From NCBI GenBank assembly GCA_947624215.1, contig CANQJJ010000013.1, positions 1-39,781 of the forward strand: a stretch of 39,781 nucleotides of DNA. The letters run 5' to 3'. The DNA is from an uncultured Clostridia bacterium (GTDB lineage: Bacteria; Bacillota; Clostridia; Christensenellales; Borkfalkiaceae). The notes beneath the pieces are model-generated. The model was not told where the DNA came from, ran no database searches, and saw only the letters and a program-made list of their open reading frames with translations. Both the position numbers and the translations under genes were made by a program. Positions within the stretch are counted from its first letter, which is position 1. The number at the start of each line of letters is the position of its first letter. Of the stretch, positions 32,445 through 39,781 are shown piece after piece.

Positions 32445-32479
32445 GGATTTTCGGAAAAATTCTTTTCATGAGCACAAAT

Positions 32480-32878
32480 TTATGTCACAAAAGCTGCGAT
32501 ACCGCGCACAAGATACGGGCACGCGACGACGATTACAAAGATGACGACAAGACCGATGAGATGGTTCACGAGCATTTTCTTCGCCTTTGCTTTGTCCTCG
32601 TTTTTGGTTGCTATGATGATCGCCACGCCGATTGCAATGCTCCAAAGTCCCGCTGTTGCAAGAAGTACCCAATATTTTCCGATGAGTTCGTGTGCGTCAA
32701 AGCCAAGGGGAATGGTTCTGCGTACTTGGGTGAGATCAAAATATTCTGCGACCTCCTCTTCGGGAATGAGATAACTGATGTTGCCGCCGTTGCGCTCATC
32801 CCAACCCAAGCGATACATATTTGCCGCCGTTGCCGCAAATTCTTTTACGAATTTTATATTGGTAGTAAGCTCGTTCAT
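32480..32878 (-). CDS. Chimera: RhaD N-terminus fused to VirB2/TrbC-like pilin
   Basis: 132 residues. Residues 1-70 (NELTTNIKFVKEFAATAANM, GWDERNGGNISYLIPEEEVA, RTIPLGFDAHELIGKYW) are the start of rhamnulose-1-phosphate aldolase. From residue 71 the sequence is unrelated: VLLATAGLWSIAIGVAIIIA and HLIGLVVIFVIVVACPYLVR, two membrane helices with a short charged loop (KNEDKAKAKK), the pattern of TrbC/VirB2-type pilins. The join is in frame at about 32668. The aldolase lacks its metal site and most of its fold, so the product, if made, is neither enzyme nor normal pilin. It follows the rhaA fragment by 3 nt, as in an intact rhaA-rhaD operon. Confidence 0.75.
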   Translation of the reverse strand: MNELTTNIKFVKEFAATAANMYRLGWDERNGGNISYLIPEEEVAEYFDLTQVRRTIPLGFDAHELIGKYWVLLATAGLWSIAIGVAIIIATKNEDKAKAKKMLVNHLIGLVVIFVIVVACPYLVRGIAAFVT

Positions 32879-32881
32879 TTC

Positions 32882-33843
32882 TCATCCTCTTTTGCTTAAA
32901 ACTTCGTTTTCGTATTTCTTTACTTCGGAGAGCCAATCATTGCCCGCCACGTTTTCACGGGAGAGATATTCCTCCCACACGGCGCCGAAGGGCAGCGTTT
33001 TGACCTCTTCCTGCAAATTCATGAGTTCGGTGAACCGCGCCTCGTCCTGCAATGCTTTGAGCTGCGCATTCGGCAGAAGCAGAGCATATAAAAGTGCTTT
33101 TTGCATATTCCTTGCACCCGTCACCCATGCCGCAATGCGGTTGATCGAGGCGTCAAAGTAATCGAGCCCGATGAGCACCTTCTCTGTCGCATCGTTCCTT
33201 ACGATCTCCTTGGCGATCTCTTTGAGTTCGTCCTCGAAGAGCACGACGTGATCGCTGTCCCAACGAACGCCTCTTGTGACATGGAGCGCGACCTTATCGT
33301 AGAACGCAAGGAGCGCGGGGATCTTGTCGCTGACATATTCGAGCGGATGATAGTGCCCGTTGTCGAGAAGGCAGCAGATGCCTTTCTTCGCCGCATAGTT
33401 CTGATAGAATTCGTTGCTCCCCACCGTGTAGCTTTCGACGCCGATGCCGAATACCTTGCTCTCGACGGCGGGAATGACCCATTCTTTGTCATAGTTTTCG
33501 AGAATTTCGTCGAGGGACTTCTTCAAGCGAAGGCGCGGACCGAGGCGGTCGGCGGGAACGTCCTTATAGCCGTCGGGGATCCAAATGTTGACAAGACAGG
33601 GTTTGCCAAATGCCTTGCCGAGCTCTGCGGCGATCTCCATGCAACGCTTGCCGTGCTCCACCCAGAATTTTCTCGTCTCTTCATCGGGAGAGGAGAGGGA
33701 CAGCCCGTCCTTCATTTTCGGATGACCGAAGAAGGTCGGATTGAAGTCGATGCCGTCGAGCCCCAATTCCTTTGCGAACGCCACCCACGGCTTGAAATAT
33801 TTGTAGATATAGCCATCGCGGTCGATTTTTCCCGCATCTTCCC
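32882..33843 (-). pseudogene. rhaA: L-rhamnose isomerase, N-terminally truncated
   Basis: About 318 C-terminal residues match RhaA: KYFKPWVAFAKELGLDGIDF, NPTFFGHPKMKDGLSLSSPD, VNIWIPDGYKDVPADRLGPR, ESYTVGSNEFYQNYAAKKGI, CCLLDNGHYHPLEYVSDKIP, and HVTRGVRWDSDHVVLFEDEL, which include metal-binding Glu/Asp/His positions. The family has about 415-420 residues, so roughly the first 100 are missing. The open frame extends to 33991, but that extra part is the out-of-frame read of the kinase fragment. The enzyme interconverts L-rhamnose and L-rhamnulose; without its N-terminal segment it is unlikely to work. Confidence 0.8.
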
Positions 33844-33845
33844 CC

Positions 33846-34386
33846 AAAACTGCATATCGAATGCCATCGTCCGCGTCGCAAGCGAAAAATCGATCTGCCG
33901 TTTTCCCGTGAGCAACCAAACGATATAATCTTGGATGAGCAAGATATATTTCACTTTTCGGAAGATCTCGGGTCTGTGCTTTTTTACCCACATGACCTTG
34001 GGAAGCGAATACATGCCGTGAGGAGACAATCCCGTAATGGAAATGAGCTTTTCTCTTCCCAAAGCGTCTACAAGTTCACGGCATTCATCCTCACCGCGCG
34101 GATCGGTATAGAGCATGATCGGGAACATGATTTGCCCCGCCTCATCTACAAGCAAAAAAGACTCGCCGAAAGAAGTGATGCCGATCCCGCCGATGTCGGG
34201 AAACTTTTTTGCGGCCGCTTTTAAGACGGAGAGCACGCTGTTTTTCAGCACGTTCCCGTCCATTTCATGCGCCGCGCCCCGTGATACGGGATAGTCCTCG
34301 TATTCCCGCCCGAGCGCATTCCCCTCTTCGTCATAGACAACGACTTTGCAGCCCGTCGTTCCGATATCAAGTCCCGCAAGTTTCAT
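33846..34386 (-). pseudogene. FGGY-family sugar kinase, C-terminally truncated
   Basis: About 178 residues of a FGGY carbohydrate kinase: phosphate loop AGLDIGTTGCKVVVYDEEGN, then GIGITSFGESFLLVDEAGQI, TDPRGEDECRELVDALG, GMYSLPKVMWVKKHRPEIFR and SLATRTMAFD. Homology stops near 33850 and the frame runs on through rhaA in the wrong register to 33712. Intact kinases have about 480-500 residues; the second ATP-binding half is gone. The start overlaps the upstream isomerase stop by 4 nt. It could have been a rhamnulokinase or a xylulokinase/fuculokinase-like enzyme. Confidence 0.8.
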
Positions 34387-35783
34387 CTGTCGATATCCCG
34401 TACCTCATAGCCGAGGTAATTTGTAAAGGCTTCCGTGAGGATCGCCTTGATATGCCCCACGCCGACGGAAGTATGATGTTTGAACCCGCCGCGCGCGAGT
34501 TTGATGAGCTTGTTCTGTAAATCGGGAATATGCGCGACACCGCCGCAACCGAAAAAGCTATCCTCGATCGGATCTTCCGTAAATTCGCCCTCGGAAGCAT
34601 AGACGATCAGTTTTCCGTCTTTGGTTTGGCAGTTGGAGAATGTCATGGGAAACGCCTTGATCCTCCCCTCGTTGCTTCCCCATCCCGAGCCGGGATCGCC
34701 CTTGGCAAACATCTTATGCTCCGTAACCGTGCCCTTTTGGGTCATGAGCGTTTGGGCGACGGGACCGCAGTGGAACAGAATGACCTTGTTTTCATCCTCG
34801 CCGTAATTGTTGTTCCAATCGAGCACGGCGGTCGGCTGTCCGCTTGCAAGGTTCATCGCTCTCATCGTGATCGCGGAGCACAGGTCGATCTCGCAGGATG
34901 CGACAATGCCCCGATCGTTGAGTTCGGAAAGAAGAACGCACGGGCATACGCGCAAAATGGTCTCCATCTCATTCCAACAGCGAAGCGTGATCGCATCAAG
35001 ATGATAGCTGTCTATGTAGTCATCGAGCGCACAGGAGATCTTTGCAAGCGTTTCCATGTTCTTTGCGGGGACATTGGAGCAGTTCGTATATGCGGAAAGC
35101 CTTGCGATCTTCTCGCGGACACGCTCATCTGTTTTCATGTTCTGTACGGTGAAGACAAGCTCGGAAAGATCGAAACTCTCTACGGTGATCCCGTACTTCT
35201 GCAAGGCGATCTCATCGAAGCGCGTCGTCTTGAACGCGGTCGTGCGCGCTCCGATACACCCGACGGTGAAGCGCTTCATCCCGTTGACGACGCGGCAAAT
35301 GGCGGCAAAGTCATTCAGATTTTGGGCAAATGTTTCCGAAAGCGGATGAACGACATGCGGTTTTAATACCGTAAAGGGGATACCGTATTGGGTGAAAACG
35401 TCCGTCACGGAGAATTTTCCGCAATAGGCGTCGCGGCGGTGCTGAAAGTCGAGCTTTCCGATCTCATCGGGATATGCCTGCATGAGTATGGGAACTCCCG
35501 CGTCTTTGAGCGCTTCCGCCGCGCCGTTTTCATCGATGAAAATCGGCATACATAAGATCACGCCGTCGTACTCACCCTCGTGCGATTTGAGCCAATCGTG
35601 ATAGAGTCTCCCCTCGTCGCGGGTCTCCACCGCTCCATAGCGCGTCGCCTCTGCATCCATAATGAGATAGTCATAGCCTGCCCTTGTGACGGCTTTGATC
35701 ATGTCATCCCGCGCACCCGTGATCAGCTCCCCGGGCATAAAGCCGCGATTCCCGAAATAGAGCGCAAATGTTGTTTTTTTCAT
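34383..35783 (-). CDS. L-fucose/L-arabinose isomerase family protein
   Basis: 466 residues, apparently complete. The N-terminus TFALYFGNRGFMPGELITGA, then YDGVILCMPIFIDENGAAEA, then CWNEMETILRVCPCVLLSEL and SCEIDLCSAITMRAMNLASG, and the C-terminal HTSVGVGHIKAILTEAFTNY fit the fucose/arabinose isomerase fold, which interconverts aldose and ketose sugars with a divalent metal held by Glu/Asp/His. The exact sugar cannot be told. It lies between the GH94-like gene and the kinase fragment in one minus-strand operon and is the only intact enzyme of the block. Confidence 0.85.
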   Translation of the reverse strand: MKKTTFALYFGNRGFMPGELITGARDDMIKAVTRAGYDYLIMDAEATRYGAVETRDEGRLYHDWLKSHEGEYDGVILCMPIFIDENGAAEALKDAGVPILMQAYPDEIGKLDFQHRRDAYCGKFSVTDVFTQYGIPFTVLKPHVVHPLSETFAQNLNDFAAICRVVNGMKRFTVGCIGARTTAFKTTRFDEIALQKYGITVESFDLSELVFTVQNMKTDERVREKIARLSAYTNCSNVPAKNMETLAKISCALDDYIDSYHLDAITLRCWNEMETILRVCPCVLLSELNDRGIVASCEIDLCSAITMRAMNLASGQPTAVLDWNNNYGEDENKVILFHCGPVAQTLMTQKGTVTEHKMFAKGDPGSGWGSNEGRIKAFPMTFSNCQTKDGKLIVYASEGEFTEDPIEDSFFGCGGVAHIPDLQNKLIKLARGGFKHHTSVGVGHIKAILTEAFTNYLGYEVRDIDR

Positions 35784-35813
35784 TCTCTTACCTCCTGATC
35801 CATGCTTATGGAA

Positions 35814-37973
35814 TTATAACAAAACGATTTCGAGTGAATTTGTTTCCCTGTCGCAGAGCTTTATCAGTTGAGACTTCTCGATTTTGATCCTATGCTCTTG
35901 GGGCTCGATCCGTCTGCCGTTAATCGAGGCATTGGCGATCTTATATTCCCCGTAGTCCTTTCTCAGCGCATTGACATAATTGACGGTGATGCGTTTTCCG
36001 GCAAAGGAAGTCTGCACATGGACGGCTCCTTCCGAATCAAATTGTTCTTTGACGAGCTTGGGTTCGAGCACAAGATCCCCCACCTCACCTTTGATGCCGT
36101 AGATCTCATTCAGCATGGTAAGGATAAGCCAACTTGCGGAACCCGTGACATAGTGGTATTTCCCTTGTCCGTAGTTGTTGATATACTCGGGGATCCCCGG
36201 ATAAATTTTCGCTTTTTCCGTATCCGTACAGAGGCGGAAGATATTCGTCAGCACCTCATATCCTTCGTGGATGAACCCCCGTTGATATAATGCGTTGCAG
36301 AACATGACTGCCATGTGGGAGAACATGCCTCCCGTCTCTTTTTCGCCGTAGATAAGAGCAAACCCCCGCCCGAAATTCCAAGTGTTGTCGCCGAGCGGCG
36401 TGGTGAGCCGATATCCTCCCGTCGTCGGATCTTTTAAGAGCTTTCCTGCGGCGGCATAGGCCTTTTGCACTTGTTCGTCTGTTGCCGCGCCCGACATAAC
36501 GGCAAAGGTTTGCGCCGTAAGATTCATCGCCGTACCGTCCGCTCTGTCTCCGTCAACGCTGTTGCCGTCGTCGTTGTAATAGCCTCGGAAGAACTCGTTC
36601 CCGCTTTGCGAAACGATCCATTCCCGTTCCCGTACTCTTTGGAGAACGCTTTCCCCTTTGCGGATGAGCTGCGCGGCGGCATCTTCGATCTTTATTTCCA
36701 CGCATTCTCCCGAAAAACGATCGATGGAATCGAAGTAAGCGGAAAGAACGGCGTTCTTTTCTGCGGGGGTGTTCGCCTCCGAAAATAAAAGCGAAGCAAG
36801 CTCTTTGAAAACGAGGATATTTTGAATGCCTCTTTTTTCCGCACAGATCTTTAACAGCTCTCCCATTGCGATCAGGTTGGAGCCGTAAAAGCATGTGAAC
36901 GGGACGCTCTCGCCTCTGTGGGAAGCAAGATCGAGCTGATCGTTCCAATCGGCATCTTCAAGTTTCATGTTCCCGTGTTCGCCGACATTGTGATAGCACA
37001 CAAGATGCTGCAACATCATCTTTTCAAGGACGGTGCCTTCGTAAATATTCCCTTCGGCATCCTTTTGTCTGTTGCCGTATTCGCTTGTCCATTGAAAATC
37101 GCGGGCCTTTGCACGGCGGATCTGATGATCCTTCCAATAACTTCCCTTTTCAAAGAGAATATCGAGATCCCCCGTTCTGTCGATATAGAGTTTTATCGTA
37201 TAAAAAGGCCATACCCCGTGATCCATCCAAACACGGGAGATCTTGTTGCGATCCGCCGCAAAGTTCCCGATGCCTTTCAGGATCATTGTGGCGTTGCTGC
37301 CATCGGTGCGGACCCCGTTAAAATTCGCGATCAGGATCTTCCTTACATCGTTCGGGTTTTGCAATATCAATGCCAAATAGTCCTGCCACAGGTCTCTCCA
37401 TCCCCTGCCCCCTCTGCCGTAATCATGATGAGGAAGAAAAGAACAGCCGAAGATCTTCCTTAGGGTCGGTTGCAGAGACACCCACTTTAACCAACAGTCA
37501 AAGTCCCGATCTCCGCTTTGAAAAACAATGGCGTTCAGCTTCTCCGTCCAAAAGGCATGATTCTCTTCGTATGCCTTTTGAACTTTCTCATGCGAACAAT
37601 ACCGCCCGACGGCTCGATGGATATCCTGTTCGTGATCGGTCACGCCAAACACCACGATGTATTCCTTGGTCTCTTGCGGGCCGAGAGAAGTCGTGGCAAA
37701 ACGGATGGCTCCGATGCTCTCCATGCCGTCTCTGCGATTGGGTGCGTTTTGATAAGGCGGCAAATTTTGTACGATCGCCTGCGGATGATCGAGGGTCCCT
37801 CCGTCTCCGATAAATTCCTGCACGGTCGGGAACTGCCCGATCGGCTTCGTGCCTTCCGCGTCTGCGGCGACGACGTAATAATAGGTATCATTCGGCTCGT
37901 GACCGCGCTCATCATGGTGAATGGTAGGCTTTATCGATAGCCCGTAATCGTACAACTTCATACGGTGCATCAT
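35814..37973 (-). pseudogene. GH94/cellobiose-phosphorylase-like enzyme, N-terminally truncated
   Basis: 719 codons in an open frame. It begins in mid-domain (YDYGLSIKPTIHHDERGHEP, NDTYYYVVAADAEG) and continues through GRGGRGWRDLWQDYLALILQ, the catalytic-type motif LEDADWNDQLDLASHRGE near residue 342, and WNFGRGFALIYGEKETGGMF to a normal C-terminal beta domain. Members of this family carry a sizeable N-terminal beta-domain before this point, so the 5' end has been lost; the ATG at 37973 sits on the break and has no ribosome site. Upstream sequence is element DNA reading in the other direction. Intact relatives phosphorolyse beta-linked disaccharides. Confidence 0.78.
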
Positions 37974-37975
37974 TC

Positions 37976-38080
37976 ACGCAGGCACAATACGCCGAGAAAT
38001 TCGGGTGCAGCGTTGCACTCGCCAAGTATTACAACAGGCAGCTCTGCGCCCATCTGGTGCAGAAGCTCCAAGAATCTTGA
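37976..38080 (+). pseudogene. 3' fragment of a plus-strand element gene
   Basis: From the junction near 37975 the plus frame reads TQAQYAEKFGCSVALAKYYN, RQLCAHLVQKLQES, stop at 38080, and is followed by GGAGG and the next gene. The 5' part of this gene is missing, replaced by the phosphorylase fragment. Confidence 0.5.
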
Positions 38081-38095
38081 AAGGAGGATTTTAAG

Positions 38096-38341
38096 GTGAA
38101 AGACATTCCGGCATTCATCATGAACGCAAGCAACGTCTATCGGACGAAGCGGTATATTGTCAAGCAGGTCATCGAGATACAGCATGACAGCGCGGAAGCG
38201 GGCAATGTGTTCAGCTACGACACGTTCTACAAACGCACTCCCGCCCGCGATAAGCAGTACGATATGATCTTTGCGGATCGTCGCTTCCGTAACGGGAAAC
38301 GGCTTCCCTCTACCGCCTACACCCGCCGTTACGTCGATTAA
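38096..38341 (+). CDS. Small element protein, GTG start
   Basis: 81 residues from GTG 38096 behind AAAGGAGG. The sequence (KDIPAFIMNASNVYRTKRYI, VKQVIEIQHDSAEAGNVFSY, FADRRFRNGKRLPSTAYTRR) matches no family I know. It is basic and starts a run of plus-strand genes. Directly after the TAA the same frame stays open for another 46 codons (to 38482), so this may originally have been one longer protein split by a stop. Confidence 0.6.
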   Translation: MKDIPAFIMNASNVYRTKRYIVKQVIEIQHDSAEAGNVFSYDTFYKRTPARDKQYDMIFADRRFRNGKRLPSTAYTRRYVD

Positions 38342-38365
38342 GGGCGGATAGGTTACAACTTCATC

Positions 38366-38482
38366 ATGGGTAAACCGGCGCAAGAGATAAGGCGTGAGAG
38401 CGATGCGGAAAGGATCCGTCTGCAACAGCCGCGCATGGGACGAAGTGTCCGAAAAATAGTCGCCGTAAGCCAATACAACTGA
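38366..38482 (+). CDS. Short basic ORF, possible tail of the preceding gene
   Basis: 38 residues (KPAQEIRRESDAERIRLQQP, RMGRSVRKIVAVSQYN). It has no good ribosome site and lies in the same frame as the gene ending at 38341, so it may be that gene's C-terminus beyond a nonsense codon rather than an independent gene. Confidence 0.3.
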   Translation: MGKPAQEIRRESDAERIRLQQPRMGRSVRKIVAVSQYN

Positions 38483-38512
38483 ATATCAAAAAAACCAAAA
38501 TCGGAGGATTTT

Positions 38513-38818
38513 ATGGCAAAGAAAGCATCGGGCGGAGAAGCCACGGAGTCGTCGGGAACAAAGTACGACAATAGCAAGTGGTCCGTTCCGTCCAAGAGAG
38601 CAAAGGGCTATGCCGCGGAGCGGAAACAGAAAGTTCACGCCGTCGGCAAGAAGAAAGGACAGCCCCTCACGGACTACGAGGCGGGTATGCGTTCGGGCTA
38701 CCTGCAATGCCAGCACGATCACGCAGGCATCTACAAGTTCAAAAAGGCGTTGTCCGAAGGCAAGAGCAAGAAGGAAGCGGCGAGAATCTCCCGGCTTCCG
38801 AGTAAGAAAGGCGCATAA
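38513..38818 (+). CDS. Small lysine-rich element protein
   Basis: 101 residues behind CGGAGG. It has a Ser/Lys/Gly-rich first half (KKASGGEATESSGTKYDNSK) and a helix-forming second half (DYEAGMRSGYLQCQHDHAGI, KFKKALSEGKSKKEAARISR). Strongly basic, so nucleic-acid binding is possible. No named family is recognised. The next gene follows 15 nt later. Confidence 0.68.
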   Translation: MAKKASGGEATESSGTKYDNSKWSVPSKRAKGYAAERKQKVHAVGKKKGQPLTDYEAGMRSGYLQCQHDHAGIYKFKKALSEGKSKKEAARISRLPSKKGA

Positions 38819-38833
38819 GGAGGGCGCAAACAA

Positions 38834-39202
38834 ATGGCAAAGGCAAACGAAAACAATCAGAACACCCGCATGATTTTCGTCGAGCGGGAAACCTACGAGA
38901 AGGACGGCAAGACGTATTTTTCGTACTTCATCAAGGGCATGGTACGGGGCAAAGAGGTCAAAGCGCAGGTCGCACCCCATGACATCGGCGGGTACGCAGT
39001 ACTCGATATCGTGTTCGACGGCGCGGACAAGGCAGAGCTTTTCACCACCCCCTACGAAATCAGAGATGAAAAGACGAAGCGCACAGTCAAGGGCGTAACC
39101 TACGGCGTTCGTTCCTATGACGCGGACGGGCAGGTGTACGAATGCCCCGTCAAGCCCATGCGCAGTTCGGATAAATCGTTCCTTCAAATGCTGCTTCGAT
39201 AA
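38834..39202 (+). CDS. Conserved-type element protein of unknown function
   Basis: 122 residues behind AAGGAGG. Mostly beta pattern (TRMIFVERETYEKDGKTYFS, YFIKGMVRGKEVKAQVAPHD, YAVLDIVFDGADKAELFTTP), resembling accessory proteins of clostridial conjugative elements. No catalytic motif is evident. It belongs to the run of plus-strand genes that continues to the edge. Confidence 0.68.
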   Translation: MAKANENNQNTRMIFVERETYEKDGKTYFSYFIKGMVRGKEVKAQVAPHDIGGYAVLDIVFDGADKAELFTTPYEIRDEKTKRTVKGVTYGVRSYDADGQVYECPVKPMRSSDKSFLQMLLR

Positions 39203-39282
39203 GCGGCGGGCAAAAAAGCGCAAGGCGTTTTCTGCGGCTCGCTATCTGCGGGTCGCAGTTTTCAAATTTTCGGAGGTAATTT

Positions 39283-39781
39283 ATGGATAACGAAGAACTC
39301 TACTATCATAAGAGGGGCGACAAAATCAAGTGGATCGTGACGGCAGTTGCGTTTTTGCTTGTATTCGCACTCATGATCGGGCTGTGCGTCGTGGTATTCC
39401 GCCCGAAGGAAGAAACGGATCAGCCCGAACAGACCGGAGAGATTTTAACCAACTTGCTCGCCTTTGACAATGTTGGGCAGAAGCGCACGGTGTATTCCGC
39501 AGACAAACAAGTCTGGGAAGATAACGGCATCACGTTCACCAATCTGAAAGGCGGCGGTTCGGATATCGGGGATTTCAGCGATCCTATCCGTCTTTATGCA
39601 CACTCGACCGTAAAGCTCGAATGCGTCAACATGACGAAGATCGTATTTTACTGTGCCGGCTCTGCCTATGCCCGCACACTCCGTGACAGCATAAAAGCGG
39701 AAAGCGGCGTTTCTGTGGACACAAACGGCTCGGAGGTTACGGTCGCATTCGATCCGACGGCAAAAACTTTCGAGATCGAAG
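39283..39781 (+). CDS. Membrane-anchored element protein (partial at right edge)
   Basis: At least 166 residues from ATG 39283 behind CGGAGG, open at the window end. A short cytosolic start (DNEELYYHKRGDKIKW) is followed by one membrane helix (about 17-36, IVTAVAFLLVFALMIGLCVV) and an outside domain beginning PKEETDQPEQTGEILTNLLA, with VWEDNGITFTNLKGGGSDIG further on, a beta-rich pattern. Function unknown. Confidence 0.7.
   Translation, partial: MDNEELYYHKRGDKIKWIVTAVAFLLVFALMIGLCVVVFRPKEETDQPEQTGEILTNLLAFDNVGQKRTVYSADKQVWEDNGITFTNLKGGGSDIGDFSDPIRLYAHSTVKLECVNMTKIVFYCAGSAYARTLRDSIKAESGVSVDTNGSEVTVAFDPTAKTFEIE

Larger units (their letters stand above)
29717..39781. mobile_element. Integrated serine-recombinase element with sugar-gene cargo (right end outside window)
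   Basis: The element begins at the collagen-repeat junction near 29717 with the recombinase gene reading toward the junction, followed by TnpV-like and small element genes, a pilin-like fragment, a truncated sugar-catabolism block (about 32.67-37.97 kb) and plus-strand element genes to the edge. No relaxase, coupling protein or second end is visible in this window. Either an integrative conjugative or mobilizable element, rearranged or decayed, or an assembly chimera joins these parts. Confidence 0.65.

Noticed and set aside
33844..33991. N-terminal extension of the RhaA fragment to ATG 33991
   Set aside because: These codons are the kinase fragment read out of frame and have no similarity to RhaA.
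37970..38473. 167-codon minus-strand ORF
   Set aside because: Antisense to three plus-strand frames that have ribosome sites; no recognisable domain.

Overview
The window looks like a chromosomal segment of an anaerobic Bacillota of the Clostridia type. Start codons are mostly preceded by AGGAGG-like sites, sigma-70 (SigA) promoters are near consensus, and there is a Clostridia-type CXXC/ferredoxin/thioredoxin module, a MetNIQ importer with NIL domain, and at the right end a serine-recombinase mobile element of the clostridial TnpX/TnpV kind. GC is moderately high, except for one AT-rich small gene near 22.5 kb. This reading comes from sequence inspection only; no database search was run.

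Layout. 1-7.54 kb (minus): a giant secreted surface protein of at least 2,512 residues, cut by the left edge, with about twelve MBG/YDG-like modules. 7.54-8.70 kb: gene-free, rich in palindromic and inverted repeats, with a perfect-consensus promoter and a terminator that define a likely small RNA. 8.70-11.52 kb (minus): metNIQ methionine importer, preceded by a Met-rich 28-residue leader peptide and an intrinsic terminator, i.e. a candidate ribosome-mediated attenuator. 11.69-12.71 kb (plus): tRNA-Pro(CGG) and a Phd/PIN toxin-antitoxin pair; then a decayed XRE regulator. 13.1-15.9 kb (plus): a redox operon, a membrane protein carrying a CD1871A-like CTEC tail and a membrane ferredoxin fused to a TlpA-like thioredoxin.

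15.97-21.44 kb (minus) is the most unusual locus: a tight four-gene operon of an atypical ClpP, a 537-residue protein that looks like an AAA+ domain without Walker A, a soluble VirD4/TraG-like ATPase, and a protein joining a DUF1828-like region, long acidic repeats and an FtsK-gamma-like winged helix. No relaxase or mating-pore genes lie beside it.

21.5-29.25 kb: a small HTH regulator, tRNA-Arg(CCT), an AT-rich membrane protein, a six-helix membrane protein with a P-type Ca2+-ATPase (minus), and a CPA2/Kef-type antiporter with an MgtC/SapB protein (plus).

29.3 kb to the right edge: a collagen-like gene is cut within its Gly-X-Y repeat by a mobile element (serine recombinase, TnpV-like protein, small genes). 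Inside the element lies a sugar-catabolism block with three broken joints: an N-truncated GH94-like phosphorylase, an intact fucose/arabinose-isomerase-like gene, a FGGY kinase truncated onto an N-truncated rhaA, and a rhaD start fused in frame to a VirB2/TrbC-like pilin. Plus-strand element genes follow. These joints are either real decay and rearrangement or assembly chimeras.

A 10-bp word, CCATGTCCGA, occurs nine times on either strand, in and between genes, far above expectation.
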